From NCBI GenBank assembly GCA_016744795.1, contig JADGDR010000002.1, positions 62,001 through 126,000 on the forward strand: a stretch of DNA of 64,000 bases, read 5' to 3'. A model generated the notes under the pieces. It had not been told where the DNA came from. It made no database searches and saw only the letters and a list, made by a program, of their open reading frames with translations. The position numbers were made by a program, and so were the translations under genes. Source of the stretch: Sulfurospirillum sp. (lineage in GTDB: Bacteria; Campylobacterota; Campylobacteria; Campylobacterales; Sulfurospirillaceae). Shown here piece by piece: positions 16,600 to 24,986 of the stretch. How positions within the stretch are numbered: the first letter of the stretch is position 1; the number at the start of each line of letters is the position of its first letter.

Positions 16600-17445
16600 T
16601 TAGAGTTCTTTTAATTCTTTAGATTCTTTTATATCTTCTAAAAACTCTACCCAATATGTTATTTTTTTATCTTCTTCTAAAATATGATTTACAAGAGAGT
16701 CTTCTATAAAGTTTGATAAGATATCTTCTAAATCTTCTATACTCATTTTAGGCGATTTTTTGATAATGTTAGTTAATTTATTCATGATATCAGTATGGAT
16801 ATCTTTGTGCTCTTCAGTCTTATCGTATTTTATACTTACCATATACTCTTCTTCATTTTCAAAATGATTTTGGAAATATTTAAAAAGTTTATTTAATGTT
16901 TTTCTGATTTTGTTTTTTCTCTCATCATTATGAACTTCTTTAAATGCTTCACTTGCTATTTCAAAAAGTTCTTGATGTTCAGCATCAATAGTTGTATTTC
17001 CTATTTTATACGAATTTATCCAGCAAAAAGAAAACTCAGGAATATCATTTTGGTTAATCCATTGTGTAATCTTTTTATCTTCATATACTATATGAGAGAT
17101 AAACCATATTTGTACAAAATGTGCAAGCTCTTTTTCAATATCTAGTATTTTCATTTTTGGTAATTTTTTTATGAAAAGATTCATAGAGCTTATTATTTTT
17201 TTATGTTCAATTTCTTGTGTTTTTAACTCAGGATATTTAATTGACTGCATAAAACTCTCTTCATGCTTAAAATGGCTTTTTGTATATATCAAAAGTTTTT
17301 CAAGAACATTTTTTACTTTTTTTGCTTTTTTACTTGGTTCAACTACTCTAAATGCTTCTGCTGCAATTTTAAAAAGATTTTTATGTTCTTTATCTATTCT
17401 TTTGTTTCCTAGACTATAACTGTCATTCCAACTTAAATCTACTAT
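16600..17445 (-). CDS. Two-domain bacteriohemerythrin with a non-standard (ATA or ATT) start
   Basis: Two tandem hemerythrin domains, about 281 residues. Domain 1 runs from IVDLSWNDSYSLGN with ligands in DKEHKNLF, HFKHEESF, IEHKK and HIVYEDK. Domain 2 runs from FCWINSYKIGN with DAEHQELF, HFENEEEYM, EEHKDIH and HILEEDK. A start at 17292 (TTG) would remove the first histidine of domain 1. The frame is open upstream to a stop with no ATG, GTG or TTG. A strong AAGGAG (17457-17452) sits 6 bases before ATA (17445-17443) and 3 before ATT. Likely binds O2 through a di-iron centre. Confidence 0.72.
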   Translation of the reverse strand: MVDLSWNDSYSLGNKRIDKEHKNLFKIAAEAFRVVEPSKKAKKVKNVLEKLLIYTKSHFKHEESFMQSIKYPELKTQEIEHKKIISSMNLFIKKLPKMKILDIEKELAHFVQIWFISHIVYEDKKITQWINQNDIPEFSFCWINSYKIGNTTIDAEHQELFEIASEAFKEVHNDERKNKIRKTLNKLFKYFQNHFENEEEYMVSIKYDKTEEHKDIHTDIMNKLTNIIKKSPKMSIEDLEDILSNFIEDSLVNHILEEDKKITYWVEFLEDIKESKELKEL

Positions 17446-17451
17446 AATATA

Positions 17452-17457
17452 CTCCTT
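17452..17457 (-). promoter_or_regulatory. Strong ribosome binding site without a standard start codon
   Basis: AAGGAG on the minus strand, placed 6 bases before an ATA codon that opens the first hemerythrin domain. The site decides the start of that gene. Confidence 0.6.
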
Positions 17458-17574
17458 TAATATTAGTATTTTATCTTATTAATGTTTCATAGGACATTTA
17501 AAATTCAACAAATAAATACAATTTATTAAAATATAGAAAAGTTTGATACAATAATTAAAAAATAGGAGGAAATT

Positions 17575-18330
17575 ATGTCAAAAGTAGTTTTAGTAACAGG
17601 AGCAACATCTGGATTTGGTAGAGAAACTGTAAAAATATTTGCAAATGATGGGTGCAAAATTATTGCTATAGGAAGACGTGAAAAAAAATTAGAAGAACTT
17701 AAATCTGAGTTAAAAGGCTGCGATATACATACAATTACTCTTGATGTAAGAGATAAAATAAAGGTCTTTAAAGAGATAAAAAATCTTCCTTCTATGTATA
17801 AAAATATAGACATACTTGTAAATAGTGCAGGTCTCGCTTTAGGATTAGAAAAAGCACCAGATGCACTTTTAGATGATTGGGAAGTAATGATAGATACCAA
17901 TATTAAAGGGCTTCTTTATATAACAAAAGCAGTAATGCCTATAATGATAGAAAGAAAAAGTGGATATATATTTAACCTTGGTTCCATTGCCGGAAATTGG
18001 CCTTATGAGGGGGCAAATGTATATGGAAGTACAAAGGCATTTGTTCAACAATTTTCTTTAAATTTACGAAATGATTTAAAAGGGACAAATATTAGAGTTT
18101 CTAATATAGAACCAGGTTTTTCTAAAACAGAGTTTTCTAATGTAAGATTCAAAGGTGACGATAAAAAAGCAGATGCTATCTATGATGGTCTTCAGCCTCT
18201 AGTAGGGAAAGACATAGCAAATCTTATATTTACCCTTTCAAAATTGCCTCTACATGTAAACGTTAATACTTTAGAAGTTATGCCTACAGCTCAAACATGG
18301 GCAGGGTTTGCTCTAGAAAAAGATTGTTAA
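17575..18330 (+). CDS. Short-chain dehydrogenase/reductase, YdfG-like
   Basis: 251 residues. Cofactor motif TGATSGFGR (8-16), an NADP-favouring arginine pair (GRREKKL), NSAG at 83-86, and the catalytic set S137, Y150 and K154 in YGSTK. The overall pattern (LGSIAGNWPYEGANVYGSTKA) matches NADP-dependent 3-hydroxy acid dehydrogenases such as YdfG, which act on serine and 3-hydroxy acids. Substrate remains inferred. A good AGGAGG-like site precedes the ATG. It carries a palindrome copy at 18251 (LHVN). Confidence 0.85.
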   Translation: MSKVVLVTGATSGFGRETVKIFANDGCKIIAIGRREKKLEELKSELKGCDIHTITLDVRDKIKVFKEIKNLPSMYKNIDILVNSAGLALGLEKAPDALLDDWEVMIDTNIKGLLYITKAVMPIMIERKSGYIFNLGSIAGNWPYEGANVYGSTKAFVQQFSLNLRNDLKGTNIRVSNIEPGFSKTEFSNVRFKGDDKKADAIYDGLQPLVGKDIANLIFTLSKLPLHVNVNTLEVMPTAQTWAGFALEKDC

Positions 18331-18381
18331 TAATCTGTTTACGAAATGTTTATATAATTCAAAAAACAAAAAGGCAAACAT

Positions 18382-18810
18382 ATGACGAAAGAAATTGAGC
18401 CAAATTTTAGTTGGACGCTTCTATTTTTTGCTTGGATAATAGCAACTATAGCGATGCTAGGAAGTCTCTTTTTCAGTGAAGTGATGGCGTTTCCACCATG
18501 TACCTTATGTTGGTATCAAAGAATTGCAATGTATCCTTTGGTCATCATCCTTTTAGCAGGAATGATTCCCTTTGATAAAAGTGTTTTTAGATATGCTGTT
18601 CCTTTTGTTGCTATTGGTTGGTTTATGAGTTTGTATCACAATTTGATTCACTATGGTATCATTCCTCAGAGTGCTAGCCCTTGTTCACAAGGTGTTCCAT
18701 GTTCGGCTAAATACATAGAGATATTTGGTTTCATAACAATTCCGATGCTCTCATTTACAGCATTTTCTATGATAGCAGTTTTATTTTATATGATTAAAAA
18801 AAGAGGTTAA
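18382..18810 (+). CDS. DsbB-type disulfide bond formation protein
   Basis: 142 residues, four hydrophobic segments. Redox pair C40-x-x-C43 in PPCTLCWYQR, the quinone-proximal DsbB signature, and a second pair C101/C107 in the periplasmic loop (SPCSQGVPC). It reoxidises a periplasmic DsbA-like protein using quinone. The next gene, two bases downstream, encodes the probable partner. Confidence 0.88.
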   Translation: MTKEIEPNFSWTLLFFAWIIATIAMLGSLFFSEVMAFPPCTLCWYQRIAMYPLVIILLAGMIPFDKSVFRYAVPFVAIGWFMSLYHNLIHYGIIPQSASPCSQGVPCSAKYIEIFGFITIPMLSFTAFSMIAVLFYMIKKRG

Positions 18811-18811
18811 T

Positions 18812-19450
18812 ATGAAAAAACAAAAATTAATAATTTTTACAGCAATAGGTTTAATAGTATTTTTTATGATAGCAGGTGTGCTTTATAAAAATTATAAAAC
18901 AAATGAGTTTACATCAATGTCAAAAGAAAAAGCAGAACTTTTTGAGAGACCTTACTCTTGGAGTGTTGGAAATAAAGATGCTAAAGTTCATTTAGTTGAG
19001 TTTTTTGATCCAGCTTGTGAAACTTGCGCACAATTTCACCCTCTTGTAAAAGAAATTATGAAAAAAAATGAAGGGAAAATAAGACTTACTCTTCGTTATG
19101 CTCCTTATCATCAAGGTTCAGATCAAGTAGTGAAAATGCTTGAAGCAGCAAGGAAACAAGGTAAGTTTACTCAAACATTAGAGATGATGTTTGCTACTCA
19201 AAAGTATTGGGCAAGTCATCATAAACCAAATCCACAAATACTTTGGCAGTTTTTACCAAAATTGGGTCTCGATATAGATAAACTAGTAAAAGATATGAAA
19301 GATCCTTCAATGGATAAACTTATAGCACAAGAGTTAGCAGATGCAAAAGCATTAGGAGCCACTAAAACACCATCTTACTTTGTGAATGGAAAACCACTTC
19401 AAAAATTTGGTTATCAGCACTTAAAAGATTTGATTTACTCAGAACTTTAA
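18812..19450 (+). CDS. DsbA-family thiol:disulfide oxidoreductase, membrane-anchored
   Basis: 212 residues. One N-terminal transmembrane helix (about 5-25), then a thioredoxin fold with a helical insertion. The active site is CETC (C69, C72) in FFDPACETCAQFHPL instead of E. coli CPHC. The cis-proline loop is KTPSYFVNGK. It is similar to the BdbD/DsbG-like branch. Coupled to the preceding DsbB gene, it should introduce or isomerise disulfides in the periplasm. Confidence 0.87.
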   Translation: MKKQKLIIFTAIGLIVFFMIAGVLYKNYKTNEFTSMSKEKAELFERPYSWSVGNKDAKVHLVEFFDPACETCAQFHPLVKEIMKKNEGKIRLTLRYAPYHQGSDQVVKMLEAARKQGKFTQTLEMMFATQKYWASHHKPNPQILWQFLPKLGLDIDKLVKDMKDPSMDKLIAQELADAKALGATKTPSYFVNGKPLQKFGYQHLKDLIYSEL

Positions 19451-19456
19451 TCGAAT

Positions 19457-19486
19457 AAAAGGGTGTTTACATGTAGACACCCTTTT
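19457..19486. terminator. Bidirectional terminator with TACATGTA at its centre
   Basis: AAAAGGGTGT (19457-19466) pairs with ACACCCTTTT (19477-19486), and the remaining centre is TTACATGTAG. The stem therefore extends into the palindrome at 19468-19475. A- and T-runs flank both sides. It lies between the convergent DsbA-like and nitroreductase genes. Confidence 0.75.
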
Positions 19487-19490
19487 AAAA

Positions 19491-20117
19491 TTATCTAAAT
19501 TCAATCACTTCATCAAAGTCAAGTCTAAGTTGTTTTGCTTGTTCATTTACTCTATATCCAAACGGAACAATAACCGCAAGTTGGTATTTCGATGTATCAA
19601 GACCTAGAACTTCTTCCACCTTTTCTTTTTCAAAACCTTCAATAGGGCAAGAATCTATACCTTTTGTAGCTGCGGCTGTCATCATATTAGCCATTGCAAT
19701 ATAGCATTGTCTTGCTGTCCAACTTAGTATGTTTTCATCGCTACTTAGGGTTTTACTAAGGTGCTTATCGTATATATTTAGATAAAAATCAAGTTTATCT
19801 TGAGGCATATTTCTTCTTGCAAATCTTTTTGCAGGTACTCCTGAACTAGATTTTACATCTTGTATTTTTGCTAAGAAAATAATTAAATCACTACAAGTTG
19901 TTACTTGAGGTTGATCCCAACAATATGGTCTAAGTTTTGCTTTTAGTTTTTCATCTTGAACAACAATAAACTTCCATGGTTCCATTCCAAATGATGATGG
20001 AGATTTTATTCCAACTTCTAAAATAAATTTTAAATCATCTTTTGAGATTTTTTTTGTATCGTCGAAGAGTTTACACGCGTGTCTAAAGTCCATAGCTTGC
20101 ATAAATGTTTTTTCCAT
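19491..20117 (-). CDS. Nitroreductase-family NAD(P)H oxidoreductase
   Basis: 208 residues, FMN-binding. FRHACKLFDDTKKIS, SPSSFGMEPWKFIVV and SCPIEGFEKEKVEEVLGL are classic nitroreductase blocks (FMN phosphate and isoalloxazine contacts). The C-terminus (VPFGYRVNEQ, LRLDFDEVI) is typical. Such enzymes reduce quinones or nitro-compounds. The physiological substrate is unknown. Confidence 0.88.
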   Translation of the reverse strand: MEKTFMQAMDFRHACKLFDDTKKISKDDLKFILEVGIKSPSSFGMEPWKFIVVQDEKLKAKLRPYCWDQPQVTTCSDLIIFLAKIQDVKSSSGVPAKRFARRNMPQDKLDFYLNIYDKHLSKTLSSDENILSWTARQCYIAMANMMTAAATKGIDSCPIEGFEKEKVEEVLGLDTSKYQLAVIVPFGYRVNEQAKQLRLDFDEVIEFR

Positions 20118-20174
20118 ATGTTTATCCTTTAATTTTTTGTTTCTAGTTCATTTTAGTGTAATAGATGGAATCAA

Positions 20175-21005
20175 TCAATGTGAATTGAAGTGATTTTCTT
20201 TACATGTAAATAAATATCGTCCTTGTTTTGCTTTGGCAAAGACAGTTACTTTTGTTCTATATTTTTTTGCCAATGACTTTATTTTGGCTAAGTTTTTTGG
20301 TGCAAATGAAAAAAGCATCTCATACTCTTCGCCACTGCAAAGTTCATTTTTAGAAAACTTCTTAATAAAATTTACTCCTAAGTTACCACTACTCTTACAT
20401 AGTCGTGAGAGGTCTTTTGAAAGACCATCAGATATGTCTAGTCCTGCACTAACATATTTTGAAGATGCATAAAAAAAGTCTGCTTTTAATATTGGAGTTA
20501 TAAATCTACTTTGTGAATTTAATTTTCCACCTCTAAGCAATGTAGTTAATCCTTTTTTGGAATTTCCTAGAGATCCAGTATATGCTATGAAATCACCTTT
20601 TCTCATACTATGTCGATAAATTGCTTTTTTTGTATGAGAAATTATTGTGATTGATATCATAAGTTTTTTACCAGCAGTAGTATCTCCACCTATGATTTCT
20701 ATGTTATATTGATTGGCTATTTTTACAAAACCAGAGGTTAGTTCTTTTATTTGTGATAGAGAAAAAGTTGAAGGAACTACTAGCCCTATAAGAGCTTGTT
20801 TAGGTTTAGAATTCATAGCAATTGCATCAGAAATGTTTACTAACATGCTTTTTATTGCAATTTGACTTAGACTCATCCATGAAAGTTTAAAATGTATGTC
20901 TTCACAAAAAAGATCTTTTGAATAGACTAAATTGCCTATGACAGCGCCATCATCACCTATTTTATTGCTTTTAAAGTTTGAAATGAGATATTCTTCTTTA
21001 TTCAT
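20175..21005 (-). CDS. thiL: Thiamine-monophosphate kinase
   Basis: 276 residues, a little shorter than E. coli ThiL (325). IGDDGAVI binds the substrate/metal, DISDAIAMNSKP and IIGGDTTAG are ATP/Mg sites, and GLDISDGLSKDL is the family-specific C-terminal motif. It makes thiamine diphosphate from thiamine monophosphate. A palindrome at 20201 encodes FTCK close to the C-terminus, in a tail that varies among homologues. Confidence 0.9.
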   Translation of the reverse strand: MNKEEYLISNFKSNKIGDDGAVIGNLVYSKDLFCEDIHFKLSWMSLSQIAIKSMLVNISDAIAMNSKPKQALIGLVVPSTFSLSQIKELTSGFVKIANQYNIEIIGGDTTAGKKLMISITIISHTKKAIYRHSMRKGDFIAYTGSLGNSKKGLTTLLRGGKLNSQSRFITPILKADFFYASSKYVSAGLDISDGLSKDLSRLCKSSGNLGVNFIKKFSKNELCSGEEYEMLFSFAPKNLAKIKSLAKKYRTKVTVFAKAKQGRYLFTCKENHFNSH

Positions 21006-21095
21006 TATGTCATCTTTTTTTTATTTAATTTTTGTATTATATCTTAAGTAAATAAAGAGTAGAATTTAAGCTACCAATTTTGAGGAGAATTTATT

Positions 21096-21773
21096 ATGGA
21101 GTGCAAACTCGTTCTTGAAGTATTTAGATTTGATTGTAAAACTGACTATCTTCCGTATTATAAAAAAATAGTATTGAAAATAGATACGCAAAAGACTGTT
21201 GCCGATTTGTTGGCTGTTATAAAAGATGATGAAAAATCATTTGAGTACCCAACAGGTAAAAATGCGGCTATCAAGATAAACGGTAAGTTACTTTTTACCA
21301 CTCAAAAGATAGAAGATATAAAAGAAGTTTTTGGAAAAGAGTTACAGTTGGATCCACTTAATTCTAAAAGAGCAGAAAAAGATTTGCGTATAAATGAAGA
21401 AGATTTTGATGCTAGATTTGATTTACTTGATGCCTTTGTAGATGCAAATGATAAAAAACTATACAAATCTTATATAAGAGAACATTATGCATCACCTATA
21501 ATAAATATGGAAGATGATTTTATTGGAGATGGACTTTTTGCTTTTGCATATGATATGGTTATAAAATATCCCCAAAGAAAAACAAAAATATTAGAAACAA
21601 TATCTAAAAGAGATAGCGGAATTTGGTTACATGTAAACACTTCAAACAAACTATATCCCCAAGATACACAACTTGAGAGCAAAATGGTTTATCTTAAAAA
21701 TGCTATATTAAATGATGAAAGTATCACAGATGATTTCGTAGACGCTCAAAGAAACTTAAGTAGGGGTATGTAA
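21096..21773 (+). CDS. DUF5644-type protein with a SdhB-like N-terminus lacking Fe-S cysteines
   Basis: 225 residues. The start (LVLEVFRFDCKTDYLPYYKK, then VADLLAVI) aligns in pattern with the 2Fe-2S domain of succinate dehydrogenase/fumarate reductase iron-sulfur subunits, but the cluster cysteines are missing; only C3 and C14 are seen. The rest is helical and acidic. It is joined to the HdrB-like gene by a one-base overlap. I believe such pairs are confined to Campylobacterota, with no assigned function. A palindrome copy at 21628 encodes LHVN. Confidence 0.7.
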   Translation: MECKLVLEVFRFDCKTDYLPYYKKIVLKIDTQKTVADLLAVIKDDEKSFEYPTGKNAAIKINGKLLFTTQKIEDIKEVFGKELQLDPLNSKRAEKDLRINEEDFDARFDLLDAFVDANDKKLYKSYIREHYASPIINMEDDFIGDGLFAFAYDMVIKYPQRKTKILETISKRDSGIWLHVNTSNKLYPQDTQLESKMVYLKNAILNDESITDDFVDAQRNLSRGM

Positions 21774-22600
21774 TGGCACAATATAGACTGTTTGATAACA
21801 TCATAGAAAAAGATGGAGCTAACTCTTTTGTTGTTGCTGCAACACAATTACTTAGTCAACTTAAAATTGAAGCACCTGTTTTGAAAAACTCAAAGCCTGA
21901 TATTGCTACAGAAGGCAAAGCACTAAATGAAGAGGCTTTTTTATATAACTGTGCATATAACTTAGCACTTGCAAAAGGTGAGGGTGCAGATATTATCTGT
22001 GTTGAAGATAGCTCGTACACTTCATTAAATGTTGCTAAAATTATGCTTTTAGAAAATTGTGATTTAAAAGATGCTGTTATAGCTAGATTAAAAAAAGATA
22101 ATTTAGAGTTATGTTTAGGAACAAAAGTTCTACATGTAAACGAAGTTTTAAGAGATATTGTAGGCTTTGATAAACTTCAAAAAATGATTAAAAAGCCTTT
22201 TGATAATTTTAACATAGCTATTTTCAATGGCAATAAAACACAAAATCTAGAAACGAATGATACTATATTGACTCTATTAGGAGCAAAGATAGTTTCATTT
22301 GAAACACAAAATGATAGTGATGGATATGAGATAGTTAAAATTTCAAAAACATTTGCAGAAAAATTTGCAGGAAAGATTATGCTAGATGCATTTGATAATG
22401 CTGCTGATTTTGTTGTAACAAATGATGCTAGAAGTTTTGTGATGTTTGAACCATGTCAAAAGAGTTTGGAACGTTGTGTTGGAAGAGATATAGCCTTAAG
22501 TGTATTTTCAACCGCACAAGTTGTTCTTATGGCTTTAGGTTGTGATGATAAATCAAAATTAGGTTTAAATTCTCATAAAGTAGCAACAACATTAATCTAG
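21773..22600 (+). CDS. HdrB-like protein with degenerate CCG domains
   Basis: 275 residues. The pattern FLYNCAYNLALAKGEGADIICVEDSSYTSLN and the end ALGCDDKSKLGLNSHKV follow heterodisulfide reductase subunit B and the related SdhE/MfrE proteins. Where active proteins have cysteine pairs in the CCG motifs, this one has VEDSSY and a lone FEPC, so the noncubane cluster site is probably lost. With the SdhB-like partner upstream it looks like a redox complex turned into a structural or regulatory pair. A palindrome copy lies at 22131 (LHVN). Confidence 0.7.
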   Translation: MAQYRLFDNIIEKDGANSFVVAATQLLSQLKIEAPVLKNSKPDIATEGKALNEEAFLYNCAYNLALAKGEGADIICVEDSSYTSLNVAKIMLLENCDLKDAVIARLKKDNLELCLGTKVLHVNEVLRDIVGFDKLQKMIKKPFDNFNIAIFNGNKTQNLETNDTILTLLGAKIVSFETQNDSDGYEIVKISKTFAEKFAGKIMLDAFDNAADFVVTNDARSFVMFEPCQKSLERCVGRDIALSVFSTAQVVLMALGCDDKSKLGLNSHKVATTLI

Positions 22601-22668
22601 GTATTTTAAATAAGAGTATTTTAATCCTATTTAGTGTAGAATAAATTTATATTATTTAAGGAGCAGTA

Positions 22669-23052
22669 ATGCCAAAGATTAACAAGTACGTAGATATAGA
22701 TACTATAGAGCGTGAAGCTAAAAAAGATTTGATTGACCGTCACTCACCATTTATTAGAGTTGAAGGTGAAGCTAAAAAAGGTGAAATGCTTTGTGTTAAT
22801 GTAAAAATGGGTAATGAATATACTCATCCAGACGATTTTGATCATTATATAGAGAGTATAACTCTTTTTAATGGAGAGACTAAATTAGCTATGGCTACTT
22901 TTGTTCCAGGAACTCTTGGTAATGAAAAGTCACATGCTGAAGTTACATTTAACATACGCCCAATGGGTAAAAAACTAAACTTAATTGCTCACGGATACTG
23001 TACAAAGCACGGTATTTGGGAGTCAACTCCAGTAGTAGTGGAAGTTAACTAA
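22669..23052 (+). CDS. Superoxide reductase (neelaredoxin type)
   Basis: 127 residues. Iron ligands are placed as in class II superoxide reductases: H25, H53, H59, and C111/H114 in GYCTKHGIW. There is no N-terminal desulforedoxin domain. It reduces superoxide to peroxide without making O2, suiting a microaerophile or anaerobe. The spacer from the HdrB-like gene is 68 bases and holds GGAGCAG before the ATG, and a terminator follows, so it is probably expressed alone. Confidence 0.92.
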   Translation: MPKINKYVDIDTIEREAKKDLIDRHSPFIRVEGEAKKGEMLCVNVKMGNEYTHPDDFDHYIESITLFNGETKLAMATFVPGTLGNEKSHAEVTFNIRPMGKKLNLIAHGYCTKHGIWESTPVVVEVN

Positions 23053-23068
23053 TATTTCTTATACCAAT

Positions 23069-23095
23069 AAGCCCCATACGTGGGGCTTTTCTTTT
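23069..23095 (+). terminator. Intrinsic terminator after superoxide reductase
   Basis: AAGCCCC (23069-23075), loop ATACGT, GGGGCTT (23082-23088), then TTCTTTT. One of the clearest rho-independent terminators in the window. Confidence 0.88.
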
Positions 23096-23139
23096 AAAAT
23101 TTATCTCTTTTTAACCCCTCTTTAGATACTATTTCCTTT

Positions 23140-23799
23140 ATGACACAAGTAGAAAAAGCAAGACTATTAAAACTGTTGTACCAGTATAGAGCTATGGGTT
23201 TTGAGTACTTTAAAGAGTATAAACCAGTAGAGAGTAACAATACCATGTTGCCTTCTGATTTTAACTCTTTAAAAAGTTCTGCAAGTGATTGTCACTTGTG
23301 TAATTTAAGCAAAACAAGAAATAATGTTGTTTTTGGTGATGGCAATCAAGATGCCAAGCTTATGTTTATTGGTGAGAGTCCACGTGCTGGTGAAGATGAG
23401 AGTGGGAAAGTTTTTGTAGGACGTGCTGGGGATATAGTAACAAATATCATAGAAAAAGTATTAGGACTAAGAAGAGAAGATGTTTACATAAGCAATATAG
23501 TCAAGTGTAGAACTCCGGAAAATAGAGTGCCAACTATGGAAGAGGCGAGTGCTTGTAAATCTTATCTTATGCAACAAATTGAGATGGTTAAACCACAAAT
23601 TATAGTGGCTTTAGGTTCAACAAGTTTTCATCATTTGACTGGTGAGTATGATACTCCTATCTCAAAAGTTAGAGGAGAAGTACTTAACTTAGGTAATGCA
23701 AAGTTAATTCCTACTTTTTGTCCATATTTTCTGCTTAGAAATCCGTCATCAAAAAAAGAAGTCTTTCAAGATATGTTAAAGGTTAAAAGTCTATTATGA
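23140..23799 (+). CDS. Type-4-like uracil-DNA glycosylase with an altered motif 2
   Basis: 219 residues. Iron-sulfur cysteines C51, C54, C123 and C139 are spaced as in family 4 UDGs. Motif 1 is GESPRAGEDESG (78-89) and KCRTPENR is present. Motif 2, usually HPxxLLRNP, reads C194-P-Y-F-L-L-R-N-P: the histidine that contacts the flipped uracil is a cysteine. The rest of the loop is intact. It should remove uracil from DNA, but the substitution could change rate or specificity. The stop overlaps the next gene. Confidence 0.87.
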   Translation: MTQVEKARLLKLLYQYRAMGFEYFKEYKPVESNNTMLPSDFNSLKSSASDCHLCNLSKTRNNVVFGDGNQDAKLMFIGESPRAGEDESGKVFVGRAGDIVTNIIEKVLGLRREDVYISNIVKCRTPENRVPTMEEASACKSYLMQQIEMVKPQIIVALGSTSFHHLTGEYDTPISKVRGEVLNLGNAKLIPTFCPYFLLRNPSSKKEVFQDMLKVKSLL

Positions 23800-24986
23800 G
23801 AATAATTTTATTTGTATTTATTACAGTTTCATTAATGTTTGCTAAGAGTGATAAACTTTCGCATATTCCTCCTACAAAAAGTATTTTTATAAACTTAGAT
23901 GACTCTACATGTAATACTGAATGTATGAAAAAACTCTTAGAAGATAATCAAATATTTTCTTTTATAAGTCATTACAATAGCTCTATGGATGAACTAGATA
24001 CCATGCGAAGTGAATTTGCATATTATCAGAGAATTTTTAGAATTTATGAAGATGAAGAGTTTTCTATTAGAGTGGCTATGCTTGTTCCTAAAAAAAGTAT
24101 AAGAAGATATGCTTCGACTACAGTTAACTCAGTATTGGCATATTTGGTTTCAAAACAAAATAGCTTTGAAGTAAAAGTTTTTAATTCAAATGATGAAAAA
24201 GAAGAATCTATTTTACAAGAGTTAGATAAAATAAAAAAAGAAAAATTTAGATACGTCATAGCTCCTGTTACTAAAAAAGGCGCTAATATCATTATGAAAA
24301 ATGCAAGTGATTTAATAGTTTACATACCAACAGTACATAAAAATACAATTCAAAGTAACAATTCAAATATTATGTTTGGTGGAATTGATTATGATAAACA
24401 AATAGATAAACTTTTAAAATATTCAAATAGTAAAGTTGCTTATTTTTCTGATGGAAGTGCTTTGAGTAACTATTTAAACAAATCACTTAGTAAAAAAAGT
24501 CCACAAATTATATATAGTAAAAGTTTACATAGTTCACGAGTAAGTTTTAAGAGAATGTTTAAAAACAATAAAAAATTAATTGATAGTTCTATTTTTATGA
24601 ATACACCATTAGTAAAAACTAGCCTTATCTCTTCTCAACTTAGAGTTTATGATATAAAACCATATGTATTGCTTTCCACTCAAATAAATTATAATCCAAT
24701 GCTATTGACACTAACTCAATACAACGATAGAAAAGATTTTTATATAGCAAATTCTATAGGAGACATAACAGTTAGAATGCAAGAGATAAATTCACTTTTA
24801 GGACACGATATAGTATATGACTGGGTAAACTATTCAACTTCTGTTGGAATTGACTACTTTTATACACACTATTTTGTACCAACTGCTAGTAGTGATTTTA
24901 ATGAAAAAATAGTTGAAAATCAAGTTGAGTATAATATATCTATAGTAAAGCCAAAACGATACAAATTTCAAAAAGAGATTTTTTAA
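23796..24986 (+). CDS. Secreted protein of unknown function, periplasmic-binding-like
   Basis: 396 residues with a signal peptide (about 1-16, ending LMFAKS). From about residue 90 it alternates strands and helices like type-1 periplasmic-binding folds: IRVAMLVPKKSIRRYA, KFRYVIAPVTKKGANII, KVAYFSDGSALSNYL, SSIFMNTPLVKTSLI. This is the architecture of LpoA/LppC lipoproteins, but no lipobox is present. Two cysteines (STCNTEC) lie near the N-terminus, the first coded by a TACATGTA copy at 23906. It overlaps the UDG stop and converges on the ybgC-like gene. Confidence 0.7.
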   Translation: MRIILFVFITVSLMFAKSDKLSHIPPTKSIFINLDDSTCNTECMKKLLEDNQIFSFISHYNSSMDELDTMRSEFAYYQRIFRIYEDEEFSIRVAMLVPKKSIRRYASTTVNSVLAYLVSKQNSFEVKVFNSNDEKEESILQELDKIKKEKFRYVIAPVTKKGANIIMKNASDLIVYIPTVHKNTIQSNNSNIMFGGIDYDKQIDKLLKYSNSKVAYFSDGSALSNYLNKSLSKKSPQIIYSKSLHSSRVSFKRMFKNNKKLIDSSIFMNTPLVKTSLISSQLRVYDIKPYVLLSTQINYNPMLLTLTQYNDRKDFYIANSIGDITVRMQEINSLLGHDIVYDWVNYSTSVGIDYFYTHYFVPTASSDFNEKIVENQVEYNISIVKPKRYKFQKEIF

